The position numbers and the translations under genes were made by a program. Below, piece after piece: positions 25,003 to 36,145 of a stretch of 64,000 nucleotides of DNA. Origin of the DNA: Sipunculus nudus (lineage: Eukaryota > Annelida > Sipuncula > Golfingiida > Sipunculidae); contig CM049313.1 of assembly GCA_026874595.1 (NCBI GenBank), positions 45,600,659 to 45,664,658 on the forward strand, given 5' to 3'. The notes beneath the pieces were generated by a model that ran no database searches, was not told where the DNA came from, and saw nothing but the letters and a program-made list of their open reading frames with translations. Every line of letters begins with the position of its first letter. Position 1 is the stretch's first letter.

Positions 25003-26200
25003 GTCTTCTGTACGTTAACCCATACTATTTTGAAAATGATTGGAGCTGGCATCATGAAATTTAATGCAAAAAAATTAGCCATCTGAAAATTTTCTTAAAT
25101 TTTATAGAGAAAAAGCTTAAAAAACCTTTAAAAATCTTCTCCTCCGAAACACTCAAGCCAAATTGTTCAATATTTCACAGAAATAATCTTTTATACCATC
25201 TCCCTCAGTTTTGTTCCAATTGTTCAATTTTGGTGAATTTTGGCTGAGTTACAGGAATTGAACTTAGTCATCTGTCCAAAAAAGCATACTAAAATGACAG
25301 TCTCAGAAACAACCAGAGCTATCATCACCAAATTTTTGGCAGTGTTGGTCACATGAGTCATATATGAAATTCAGGTATTGGTTGCGCCACCTGAAATGAC
25401 CTTTTTTTGTACGGGGGTCATTGGTCATCTGTACATTAATCCATAATTTCTCAGGAATAGCAGGAGCTACCATTCCCAGATTTTATGCAATAATCTGTTA
25501 CATATCAAATTTTGTTGGATTCCGCTTATTTTTTTGCTATCTGCATTTACTTAGATTTTATAGGGAAAAAGCTTCTTGTAGACGGTCCAGCCAAATTGTT
25601 CAATATTTTATATAAATGGTCCCAGAGGCAAGCCCTCTCAAGTTTGTTCAAATGGTTTGCATTTGATGAATTTTAGTGGAGTTACACAAATTTGAACAGT
25701 CATTTGACCAAGTAAGCATACTGACATAGTACTCTCAGAAATTACAGAAGCTAGCATTACCAGGTATTGCGCAAATGTTGTTCACATGACTTATATTTGA
25801 AATTGCAGATTTTGTGGTGCCACCTACATTGACCTGTTTTTTATGGGCAAAAAACCTCCTAATATTAGCCTCTTTCAGCTTAATGATGAAACTGTCGAGT
25901 TGATTTGTTCAATTTTTCAAAAGAATTATCCTAGGACATGGTTCTTTCAATCATATCAGAATATACTGAGTTTGTTGAATTTTGGTTGAGTTGTGAAAAG
26001 CTTAAGTTGGTCTTATGGCCATTATTATGTCTTTTTCAAACTGAGGACTGCATTAGTGTTCTTCTACAAAATTATTATTTCAATTATATCATCTGTAACA
26101 TTGCACAAAAATTATTCTTAGGTGGCCTTTGTTCAAGTTTACTAGAATTTTTTTTTTAGCAGAACTATTGGACCTTTAACAATGAAAGTACTGCATCTTT
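25003..26200 (-). repeat. Family E repeat, minus copy, two units
   Basis: It is the reverse complement of 20190-21072, starting with 'gtacgttaacccatactattttgaaaa'-type text. Dyads lie at 25380 (GGTTGCGCCACC) and 25813 (TGTGGTGCCACC), 433 bp apart, indicating a second, more decayed unit. With the plus copy it makes a widely spaced inverted pair. Confidence 0.7.
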
Positions 26201-26329
26201 TATTATTCTAGATATTTTGATAAAAAGTTTATGAATATGTCGGCTTGGGAAAAAAAATTTTAGCCAAAGTCTATCAGTATGTGTAAACAGATATACCAAC
26301 AAGCCAAGATTGAATCTGTATCTTTAAAT

Positions 26330-26845
26330 AGGTTGAGAAACTGCCAACTGTTTCAGTTTTGGGAACAGATCAAGAGTTCATTCAGTGCAGTCAGATATAG
26401 GTCAAGAGTTCAATCAGTGCAGCCAAGCACATGGCATGTGATCACCTCATGGGTGACATGTGAACACCTCATGGGCACCATGTGATCACTTCATTGGTGT
26501 CAAGCCCCTCACGGCAGGGCCCCTGCATGAGCTTATGCAATGGTGTGGCTACTATTTCAGATTTGGCAACAGGCTAGAGGTCAGTCTGGATCTATTTATA
26601 GCTTTGGCAAACTGCCAACTGTATCAGATTAGGCAACAGGTCAAGAGTTCACTCAGTGCAGCCAGGTATGGGTCAGGAGTTTACTCAGTGCAGGAGCTGC
26701 ATTCTATTTATAGCTTTGGCAGACTGCCAACTGTGTCAGATTATGCAACAGGTCAAGAGTTCACTCAGTGCAGCCAGGTACAGGTCAAAAGTTCACTCAG
26801 TCTAGCCAGGTGCAGGTCATGAGTTCACTCAGTGCAGTAGCCTGA
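26330..26845 (+). repeat. Composite minisatellite
   Basis: The short unit GGTCAAGAGTTCACTCAGTG, about 31 bp with AGCCAGGTAC, repeats inside larger blocks that begin ACTGCCAACTGT (26340, 26611 and 26723; the last two 112 bp apart). A 120-codon frame across it is a by-product of the repeats. Confidence 0.8.
26435..26500 (+). repeat. 22-bp tandem repeat, three copies
   Basis: CATGTGATCACCTCATGGGT-type units start at 26435, 26457 and 26479. CATGTGATCAC is a near-palindromic word. The array is inserted between blocks of the composite minisatellite. Confidence 0.85.
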
Positions 26846-26879
26846 GCAAGCAATTTGTCACAGTTCACTTTGGGCAACA

Positions 26880-27145
26880 GCCTTTCTCACCTAAGCCTGG
26901 TCAGCCCCATGCATCAGACTCAAGGTAAGTTTGATGTATTGGCCTAATATTTTGACCTGTCTATGTGTCTTTGATGGCTCTCTCGCTCTCAAGACAGGTG
27001 TTGCCACCTACCATGACTTTTGCACAGTGTGTGTCCCTGTGTTTTCTCAGGAGGGGTTTGATATATCAGTCTGAAATTGGGCATATGTATATATCTCTGA
27101 TAGCTTCATTGTATAAAAGACTGGTGGTGCCAGCTACAATTTTTT
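26880..27145 (+). repeat. D-type module fragment
   Basis: Degenerate dyads are at 26997 (GGTGTTGCCACC) and 27123 (GGTGGTGCCAGC), 126 bp apart. The text 'caggaggggtttgatatatcagtctgaaattgggcat' between them matches the D unit. Confidence 0.6.
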
Positions 27146-27755
27146 TAGTGTTCTGTGCACCCATGCAAGAATTTCAGCAGACTTTGTGTAATTGTTTCTT
27201 ATTCAAATTGTTTAGTACTTGCATTGTTCATATACATGAAAAGTAATTTTCCAGCATTGAAGCATTATACCTGGTGTATTTCCCAATGCACAGGTTAGCA
27301 TTAGGCCTGTAGGCCTTGTTTTAATTTAAACAGTTTTTAAAATGGTTCAGGCAAAAAACTGTCAATTCCCTCAAAGTATTCTAAGAAAATGTTCACCAAA
27401 CCTACCTCTTTAGTTTCAAGAAATCCTTGATAAGATGGGATAAGGTAAGATGCTTACATACTGTTTACTTAATGAATATGAAAATTAGTCAATTCTATGG
27501 TTTCTATGTACTAGCAGTGAGGAAAAAAAATTATATATAGAAACATTTTTTCAGTTTGTAAATTTCTCTAGTATCATAAGTTTCAGTTAAAGCCTAAGGA
27601 TAGTTCTGTTATATTATGGATTTATATAATCTTTGAAACAAAATGAAAGTCAATTTTAACTAACAAAATTTTTTTCATGAGGGTTTAAAATTCACAATAT
27701 TCATGAAGGGAAATTATTGCAATATAAAACCTGTGTGAATAAGACGCCAATCTAC
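27146..27755. other. No feature supported
   Basis: AT-rich spacer. Confidence 0.55.
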
Positions 27756-28545
27756 ACAGGTGATCATCTTAGCCATAGTCTGGTTAACAAGGCATGTTTT
27801 GAAACCGTTAGACCTACAAATCCAAAATTCCACATGGAGTTAGATGTCCATGCGTTCTCATACCACACCCAAAATAAGTTCACTGCAACTTTGTTCCTCC
27901 AAGAAATTAGGAAAAACCTCCATTTTTCATTAAAACAAAACAACTGCTCACTATGAAAACTGCTGGTGTTGTTTATTTCAAATTTGGCATATTTGGTCCT
28001 CTGTATATTTCCTGTGCACTTGCCAGAAAGTAGGTCAATATCGGCTAAGTTTCAGAATTTGCGTCCCCAAACATAATATACCTTGTCAAAACCTCAAGAA
28101 ATATATTAATCTAGATTACATGTTAATGTTTGAAGCTAGAGAGTCTTGTTTTTTGGATATAACAAAATTGAATTTAGATTTAATTGTACACCACGTAATA
28201 TAAGAATTTTGTAAATTTTTAAGTAATTAGCGTAAATTTAAAATCAGCACCTTAAATTCTGTCCAACTTTGACCATGGCACTTTTTTTGTTACCTATGAG
28301 CACCTTTACTTTAATTTTCACAGCTTGTACACGTATGGATAAAATATTTTATAATCTGAAATTTGAAAGCAATTGGTCTAACAGTGTAGCTTGTGTTCAA
28401 GTTTTCAAACACCATGTCAAGTATTGCTTACACCAGGCAGGTCCGGACCCTGGTATGCAGAGAGAGAGCTAAAGCATTGGCCTCCCCAACCTATTGCATA
28501 ACGCCTTTCACTCCTGGCTCCCAGATAAATGGTTCCCCCCAGTTG
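27756..28545 (+). repeat. Family A element, 5' part
   Basis: The text 'aggcatgttttgaaaccgttagacctacaaatcc' and, 500 bp later, 'accttaaattctgtccaactttgaccatggcac' align with 55560-56090. The 5' hairpin is eroded. After about 680 bp the sequence switches to a GC-richer patch (28437-28545), at the same offset as the patches in the 54.6 and 56.2 kb copies. Confidence 0.7.
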
Positions 28546-29645
28546 CATATTCTTGCCTGTAGGCACAGTTGATTTAATTCCCGAGGATGCATATTTACGG
28601 ATTCAAGCTTTTAAGGTCTTAAATTTGTAAGTAATTGATAAAAATTGTAGCTTTCTAAAAGACCATGTAAAAAAATAACTGCTGTTTACATCAGGCATAG
28701 CCTATGCCATAGTTATTGGGGCCACCTGAGGGTGTTATGTAACTATTGACAGGACAAAGAAACAAGATGAATCAGATAATTTAAATGTTAAATTCAAAAT
28801 TTGATCAGACTTGAAAAATATTAGAATTTTGTAAACAAAAAGATTTTCATGATTGTGCTAATATGTGTGCTTAGTGATTCAAAGGCAAACTAAACGGTAT
28901 TATAAGTAAATAACTTCTTGTAAATGTTATCAAAGATTGAAATAATATGTTATCTTTCATATTATCTGCTTATAATGAACAAGAATTTCCACTTGTTATA
29001 TGTGCCGATGGGACATCCTCATATTGTTCAGATTTTGGGGGCATATCTTAAAACTTGTAGTAGATAATGGATATTCATTAAATAGATTTATGACTATTGA
29101 GAATCTGAAAATGGAACCTTCAAAAACACTGAAAAAGTGAAATTTGCAAAAAAAGTAACCCCTTTAAATATAAAGCCAACTACAGTGTATAAATTGAAAG
29201 AGAAACATGATACACCTCCGCCTACATTCCTGTAACAATAGAATATTAAGTACTATTCACAACTCCAGGTAAATATATACTTCCATTTACACAAATATAT
29301 TCATTGGTATATTTTGACAGTATATATCATATGCAATTGAAAACCAAGAACAATATTTGAATACAATTGTCCCATGTGTAAACTGTGCCAAATCCATATA
29401 GATCTAATTATTGTGAAACTGCTGTGTATATAAATAGTCACAGGAAACTTCATTAATGTCCATGTGAATCAGCAACAAAATTACTGCAATGCAATAGAGG
29501 TACAGACAGGGTGTTTATGTTGCAAAATTAGAAACATGCAGTCACATGTATGACTATATTTAGATAAGAACCTCTCAACTCTGCTATGCTGTTGGCCCAA
29601 CTAGCCCCATCAACCAAGCAAATAAAAGTGAATCAATAGAATTCA
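28546..29645. other. No feature supported
   Basis: AT-rich. A short word, 'caccatgt...ttacaccaggca', at 28410 recurs in diverged form at 28663-28700. Confidence 0.5.
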
Positions 29646-29649
29646 AGGA

Positions 29650-30060
29650 AAAATGCCACATTTTCACATTTTGTCCTCAAATTTGGTACACAAATTGTTT
29701 CAACAAAGTTCTTAGAGGAGTTTGAAAACTGGTGACCTTGACCTGGATCTTAAAGGTCAAATAAGCTGAATTATCATTATTGTCTTGTTAACACAATCAC
29801 TTATGAAGAATTGCATGTGTTCCCTTCAGATTTGACACACAAGTTGTTTCCTCTGAGTTCTCAGAATAGTATGGATACTGGTCTTGATCTTGATCTTGAT
29901 CTTCAAGGTCAAATCTGTGCTATTCTAGGATTATTGTGACCCGAATAACTTTGGAAGCACTGAAGATTTTTTCTTTAAATTTAAAACACCTGTTCTTTCT
30001 TTGTACAAAAACCAGTGACCTCAAGGTCAAATCTGCTGAAATCTAGAATCATTGTTTTAA
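29650..30060 (+). repeat. Family F repeat with AGGTCA half-sites, three units
   Basis: AAGGTCAA occurs at 29753, 29905 and 30023, preceded by TGACCTTGACC or (GATCTT)n-like text. Units of about 120-150 bp also share 'ttcagatttgacacacaagttgtttc'. The resulting TGACCTTGACC...AAGGTCA arrangement puts nuclear-receptor half-sites in direct and everted order. Confidence 0.7.
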
Positions 30061-30570
30061 GATATTACATATTTTTACCCCTAATGTTTTTGGATGGCCC
30101 TTGGGGAGGGGAAGATCGATATATTTCTGTTTTTGCATCGCAAAACAAAACCATTCTTGTTTGACAGTGTCCTTAAAACAGAATTTCATAATACAATTGT
30201 GCCTTGTTGGAACATAAAGCCCTATATACAGTATGTGGCTGTACATTATCTGTTGCCTAGAGATCAACAAAGTTGGATAATCACTCAAAAGATACATTAA
30301 AGAGAAAACTGTGGAGTTTGAATCCTGCAAAAAAATTTACATTTTGCCAGCCTATCTTCAAGGACAGTGGCTGTCACTTGACCCATTTAAGGTGTGTCAG
30401 AGAGTTCAGCATCACCTGAATGTATGTGCATAAAGGACAGCAGAAAAAGTATATGACTTGAATAATAGGTCATTTGCATGGCAGCTTTATACATGAAGTG
30501 AGCATCCATTAACTATTACTGTGTGAGTGGTAGATCTCAAATTTCAGCACAGGAACTTTAATTCTCTAGT
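30061..30570. other. No feature supported
   Basis: Overlapping frames on both strands near 30049-30330 have no coding support. Confidence 0.5.
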
Positions 30571-31000
30571 GCAGATGTATATTAATAAATTCTTGGTCAG
30601 GTTTAAAAATTGATGACTATGACCTACTTTTCAAGAGCACAGAGCCAATTATAGAAAAAACTTAGGAGTTAATTATTTCTCAGAGTCCTCTGGGTGTATT
30701 ATTATAAAAGGTGGTATGGTCATTGGCTCAGATGATCTTTTACTTGTGCAGGAGTTTAGGGGCACCACCCACAATTTATGATTTTAACAACTTTTTTTCA
30801 ACTTTTTCAATTTTGGCCTTTCTAGTGCCCTGGATATTTCAAAATAATTCAACACAGGTACTTCTTTTTTTCAGTGCAGAAGCATATCAACAAATTCTCA
30901 GTCAGGTTCGAAAATATGTGACTTTGACCTACTTTTCAAGGTCACAGAGCTATTTATACAGAAACTTATGAGCTTATATCTGAACCATTTGAAAGATCAT
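30571..31000 (+). repeat. Family F repeat, two units ~305 bp apart
   Basis: 'ttctcagtcaggtt...gacctacttttcaaggtcacagag' at 30890-30950 duplicates 30588-30645. Between them, at 30758, is a blurred dyad (AGGGGCACCACC). Confidence 0.65.
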
Positions 31001-31161
31001 TATGAAACAAGGTGTCATTATTTGCCTTGATGAGCTGTAATTACAGAATACAAACAAATAACATGTTGGCTGTGCTATCTAGTTTTTTTTTGTATCCTAA
31101 TTTTAATGAACTTTTATCACTTTTTTATTTTTGCCTTGTGAGCACCATTTCTAAAGAGTAA
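31001..31161. other. Short spacer
   Basis: No feature seen. Confidence 0.5.
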
Positions 31162-32343
31162 CTAGAATACGGGTAGTCGACAAGCGACTACGTGTATCCA
31201 CCTAAATCAGAGTGGAACGGGTGAAGTGAGGCATGGATTGAGTGGCAAGGGGAAATAGAGTGAAGTGTTGCATATTAGCATGGATATCTGCAGCCAAATT
31301 GTGTATGTAGGTTGCGCCACCTACCACAAAATCCAGAAATCCATCCAAGTTGTATACATATGCAAAATTTAAGGCAGATAAGTCAAACCACTACATGTAT
31401 ATAAGTGATTTTAGCCCGTGGCAGACAAACAGATGGACGCTGTGCAAAAATGGTTGTAGGTGGCGCCACCAGTTTTGGGTATGATAAAGAGCTATGTGAG
31501 AACTATACACATGCAAAACTTTGGCCCAATCGGTCAAACGGTTCCCAAGATATAAGTTTGGATGTCTGCTGCATAAACAAGAATGCAGGTAGCGCCACCT
31601 GTCATAAAATCAAGAGAGCTGTCGGGGATGTATTAACCTGCAAAATTTTAGGCGGATATGTCAAACCACTGCCGAGATATGAGTGATTTTATCCCTTGGC
31701 AGACAAACAGACGGGAGCTGTGCAAAAATGGCTGCAGGTGGCACCACCAGTTATGTGTATGATCAAGAGCTATGTGAGATCTATACACATGCAAAATTTT
31801 GGCCCAATCGGTCAAACGGTTCCCAAGATATGAGCTTGGATGTCTGCAGTGTAAACGAAAATGTAGGTGGCGCCACCTGTCATAAAATCAGAAAAGCTAT
31901 CCAGGATGAATACGCATGCCGAATTTTAGGTGAATTAGTCAAATCACTGCAGAGATATGAGAGATTTTAACCCAAGGCAGACGAACAGATGGACACTGTG
32001 CAAACATGGTTGCAGGTGGCGCCACCATTTTTTGTGTATATTATAAAGCTCTCCAAGGGTTACATTTGTGCAAAAAAAAATGTTCCTGATCGGTCAAACA
32101 GTTTCCGAGATATGTGGGTTTTTGTGTGGAAACAGACACACAAACGGACGCAGAGCGCAGAGGAAAGGTCAGAGGTCAAAACAAAATCGGGGCCCAGCAG
32201 GTCACATGTGACCCGAACATAATCCCGGGTTTCGTAAAATTCCGCCCAGCGGTTACGAAGGAGTTCTCCAGACACCTACGCCGCGGCGGCGGCAGCGGTG
32301 GGCTGAAAACATAGTATCCGCAAAACTCTGTTTTGGCGGATAC
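31162..32343 (-). mobile_element. Family D element, complete, six dyads (HINE-like)
   Basis: Read on the minus strand, the 5' end (right, 32314-32343) is a hairpin GTATCCGC/GCGGATAC around TCTGTTTT. The 3' end (left) has ACTCTGATTTAGGTGGATAC (31194-31213), which is complementary to the 5' end. A 7-bp-stem hairpin GTAGTCG/CGACTAC (31173-31191) comes next, then about 7 nt and CTAG (31162-31165). The core has dyads at 31310, 31459, 31588, 31737, 31866 and 32015, spaced 149, 129, 149, 129, 149. The 5' block at 32255-32300 is GC-rich (CCGCGGCGGCGGC). These end features are those of Helentron-derived HINEs and resemble bivalve pearl-type elements with a tandem core; there is no Rep/helicase gene. 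ORFs inside are repeat artefacts. Confidence 0.75.
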
Positions 32344-34140
32344 AATTAAACAAAAGTATACTTTCTTCAGGGGTCTTGGTTAAGTTTAAAGAAGGGTTAT
32401 TTATGCTCTGGTGTTGCTAAAGACATCTTATTTTACAGGTAATCCTCTGCAGTGTATATCATTATACTGGTCTATATCACTTAAATTTATTTACCCAACT
32501 TGCAAATTAGGTACTGCATGTACATACATTTCTAGTTTAAATTCACAACTTGAACAAGAGACATATGTACAGATATACATCATGTTTCGTACTTGTTATT
32601 GTAACCACCTGTACACACTGTTCTTTTTGCTAGGGGGTTTTGTCTGCTTCTGCTGATATTCTAGTTAATTTCTTGCTTGAAAGGCAGTGCAAATAAGCTC
32701 ATTATAACTATGCAGTTTTCTTCAGTGAGATAATTATTAAGCAGCTTCAGCCAAACTGATCCATCTACTTGATTGCCTTGTTTCAGTGATAAACATAATG
32801 GGGTAGGAGTTTATGGGGCTCATTTTCCACGTCTAAGCCGTGGCAGTTATAATGCTCCATCTTTGTGTCTTATAACCGTAAAACTTGATTGACTGATGGC
32901 CTGAAAGACCAAACTCTTAAGGATTCAGGCATGTTCTAAGCTACACTGAAAACTTTTAAGAATGGTAAAGAATTGCACAATAATAGTCAACATGAATGTG
33001 AAGCCCTTTGATCTGAAGTAATGACAAATACAGTGAAAAACTTTTGTATAAGATTCTGTGAGTACTCTATGAAAAACACCTGTATCTGTACAATCTGAAA
33101 AGATTCCATATTAACAGGACTTCATTTCTTTTTTCACCTAGTCCTTTTAGGGAAAAACAGAGCCTAGCTCTACTTTTAGGAACTTTTAGGAAAAAAATGT
33201 TTGAAAATTTGTTGCTGTATCCCTATACTCTCATATAGATGAAGGTTTTGATCCTTTTCACACACAGATCCGTTTCCTTGCTGTTTATCCCTTTGGTAAT
33301 GTAAACCCTATTCCTGCCTGTCAAATTTGTCATATCTAAGCTGGTTCACTCTACCCTTCCATTGTTGGTATAGTATTACAAAACTTACAGATTTCAACTT
33401 ATAAAGTGTAAGTGGCCAGATCAATCACTCTACAGACAAGTTCAATCCACAGTAACTGCTTCTTGCATCAATCATTTTCTGCCTCAGTACTTTGGTACAG
33501 TTTCTTATCTATCTAGCTATAATGCAGATTTCCATACATAAGTGAAAAAATTGTTCACACAAATTATTAAACTAGAAGTGGACTTTGATACAAGTAAACG
33601 CCTTTCAGGCAAATTTCCAGAAAATAATTACAATAAATTTTGACACAGGTTCATTTTGCTTGGGTGGCTGCATATTTTACAGCTAGCATTTAGTTATGCT
33701 GACCAATATGTTGCTTTATTGTTAAACTGAACTTCTTTTCATATCATTCATAATATACTTTTGTCATATATAATGATTTATGTATGCCATTAAATTCCTG
33801 CAGGCTGTGATAGAAATATAATGGAGTGATTATGCCTTTTATAATTAGCTTTCTGTTTACTAAAAACTTGGCACATCATCCATCAATGTTATCTCTGCAA
33901 GAGTTGGATAGATATACATCCAAACTTTGTTGTCGTATGTGTATAATGCTCCACAAACAAAACTATATGGTGCCCCTCTTTTTGTTGATTATTTGTGCAT
34001 TTATATGTGCTATGATCGAGCCTCTAAGAAATTGTCCTCTTTTAAACATTCTGGCTTTTTTTGCAGTCATGATTAAAAACTGAAAGGATGTGCATTATCC
34101 CAACATATAGGTTCTTGTCATCATGCAAAATTAAAGAAAA
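32344..34140. other. No supported gene
   Basis: AT-rich spacer between two D elements. No exon-like segment could be justified. Confidence 0.55.
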
Positions 34141-35036
34141 CTGGAATACGGGTAGTCGAAAAGCGACTATGTATATCCACAAAAATCAGAGTTGAACAGG
34201 TGAAGTGAGGCATGGATTGAGTGGCAAGGGGAAATAGAGTGAATTGTTGCATATTGGCATAGATGTCTGCAGCTGAAATGTGTATGTAGGTTGCGCCACC
34301 TACCACAAAATCCAGAAAGCTGTCCAAGATTTATACATATGCAAAATTAAAGGCAGATATGTCAAACCACTGCCGAGATATGAGTGATTTTATCCCACAG
34401 CAGACAAACAGATGGATGCTGTGCAAAAATGGCTTCAAATTCCACCACCAGTTTTGCGTATGATAAAGAGCTGTGTGAGATCTATACACATGCAAAAGTT
34501 TGGCCCAATCTGTCAAACGGTTCCCAAGAAATGAGTTTGGATGTCTGCAGGGTAAACTTAAATGTAGGTGGCGCCACCTGTCATAAAATCAAGAAAGCTA
34601 TCCAGGATGTATTCGCATGCCAAATTTCAGGTGAAATAGTCGAACCACTGCAGAGATATGAGTGATTTTAACCCAAGGCAGACGAACAGATGGACACTGC
34701 AAACATGGTTGCAGGTGGCGCCACCATTTTTTGTGTATGTTATTAAGCTATCCAAGGGCTACATTTGTACAAACATTTTTTCCTGATCAGTCAAACGGCT
34801 CCCGAGGTATGTGGGTTTATATGTGGAAACAGACACACAAATGGAGCTTGGCAGAGAGGAAAGGTCAGAGGTCAACAGCAAATGGTTAGGCACCAGTTCA
34901 CATGTGACCCGATAATTGGTGTAAGTTTTGGAAAAATCCTTCTAGTAGTCTAAGAGAAGTTCTCCGGAAACGAACGCCGCGGCGGCCGAACCTGGTCAAA
35001 AACATAATATCCGCAAAACTTAGTTTTGGTGGATAC
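34141..35036 (-). mobile_element. Family D element, complete, four dyads (HINE-like)
   Basis: It has the same end plan as the copy at 31162: CTGG, then GTAGTCG/CGACTAT hairpin (34152-34170), subterminal repeat, core, GC-rich block (34965-34990) and the 5' end ATATCCGC...GGTGGATAC (35008-35036). Dyads are at 34289, 34438 (decayed), 34567 (exact) and 34714 (exact), spaced 149, 129, 147. It has one 278-bp unit fewer than the neighbour, which is in the same orientation. Confidence 0.75.
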
Positions 35037-35470
35037 AATTCAACCAACCAATTCTTTAGAGCTAACAGAGAAATTCCTTGGTTGACCAAGAGTTGTGCCC
35101 ATTCAGTTAAATTTAGAGAAGTAAAAGCTAGCCTTCCTTAGTAAAGGCTGTTTCAGTGTATGGAATAATGATTCAAGCAAGTCACTTGTCAGATTTTTGT
35201 GCTATCTGTACTTTTTACAATTTTACGTTTTTGTTGCCTGTTAAACTATGAAGCTATCATTGGGATGTTTCTTACCTTTATCACAGGCACCTTATTCTTC
35301 AATTTTCAAATACCAACTTCGCTTAAAAATGATCTCTTTTCAGCTTCCTATGGTTTCATTAATTACCATTAACTTGAACTGAGTGCCATGACCCTTTGGT
35401 CCCTTGATTTTATGTGGAGATTTCTGTATGCCACTGATAGATCTGTTTATAATTATTAATTGCTTGATTT
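35037..35470. other. Spacer with solo A/B-type 3' end at 35376-35408
   Basis: GAACTGAG, then GACCCTTTGGTC (35390-35401) and CCTTGATTT, match the 3' terminus of the AGCTCAGCTGA-ended elements. No 5' end could be paired with it. The remaining sequence is pyrimidine-rich towards 35480. Confidence 0.5.
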
Positions 35471-35479
35471 TTTTTTCAG

Positions 35480-35593
35480 GTAAGAACGGCCCTCTTTCCG
35501 GCCAGTGGGAGGCTAAGTGGTGATGAAGTCAGAATTCTCACCATGGATCTGTTTCAAGTTGTTCAAAATGCCCTCCATAAAGTGTGACAGAAG
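35480..35593 (+). CDS. Candidate exon with recursive-splice-type acceptor; product unknown
   Basis: A run of T residues ends in TTTTTTCAG at 35479. This is an acceptor followed immediately by GTAAGA, itself a donor consensus, so the junction fits a recursive-splicing ratchet point. Downstream a 114-nt segment, clearly GC-richer than its surroundings, ends at GACAGAAG before GTATGA (35594), a plausible donor. In the phase-0 frame it reads 35 codons, including GDEVRILTMDLFQVV, to a TGA at 35585. The composition looks coding, but the product is not recognised. It may be a terminal coding exon, a stop-containing RS-exon of a recursively spliced long intron, or chance. No neighbouring exon of the same gene was identified. 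Confidence 0.35.
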
Positions 35594-35853
35594 GTATGAC
35601 TTAGTCTCATAGATCTAGAAAGGTGTCTAGCTTCAGTCAGACTTCATCATATTTGTATGTGGTTTTCCCATGCCACACACAGGTTGGGAGACACAGTACT
35701 AATCTTCTTTTTTGACTGCAGTACATGTTGTCCTTTTTGCTAAGACTATAATGTGTGTTTTGGCTTACAAAATGGAGCACAAAAGATAATTGAGAATGCA
35801 TTTTTGACACCTCTCCTGTCTGTCTCATTTTAAGACTGTAAATTAATTACTAA
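35594..35853. other. Spacer
   Basis: Nothing recognised. Confidence 0.5.
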
Positions 35854-36145
35854 GTGTCCCATCCACCCAGAAAGCTGCACCCCACTGCAAAAAAAAATGT
35901 TGAGTACATGCAAATACACTGGAGTGTTCACTGCAAATGCCATGCTACACTGCGCTGTGCAGCACTGCAAAGCAAAGCTGAAAAGTTTAACTTTCCCCGC
36001 TTTGGAGCACCACTAAAAAGCTCAGCCATTTATCAACTAAAGTATTTGCAGTTCTGCACAGTGGCTTGCAGCACTGCTTTACGCTACACAATGCTTAGCA
36101 GTAAGGTGCAGCATTCTGTGTGGCCCGGAATGAACGCAGTTGTTG
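35854..36145. mobile_element. ~280-bp MITE-like element, CCAC..CAGAA.GCTGCACC termini
   Basis: The left end at 35858-35881 (CCACCCAGAAAGCTGCACC) and the reverse complement of the right end at 36109-36131 (CCACACAGAATGCTGCACC) match at 17 of 19 positions. The interior is GC-richer than the flanks and full of TGCAGCACTGC-like words. A target duplication was not identified, so the superfamily is open. The 107-codon frame spanning it is not considered a gene. Confidence 0.55.

Noticed and set aside
26435-26500. CRISPR-like array
   Set aside because: Three direct 22-bp repeats with no spacers, in eukaryotic DNA.
26460-26822. 120-codon frame
   Set aside because: It lies in the composite minisatellite; the open frame is a by-product of repetition.
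31162-32343. D elements as ordinary DDE (cut-and-paste) transposons with terminal inverted repeats
   Set aside because: The inverted copy at one end is subterminal, outside it lies a separate hairpin, and no target duplication was seen; the HINE plan fits better.
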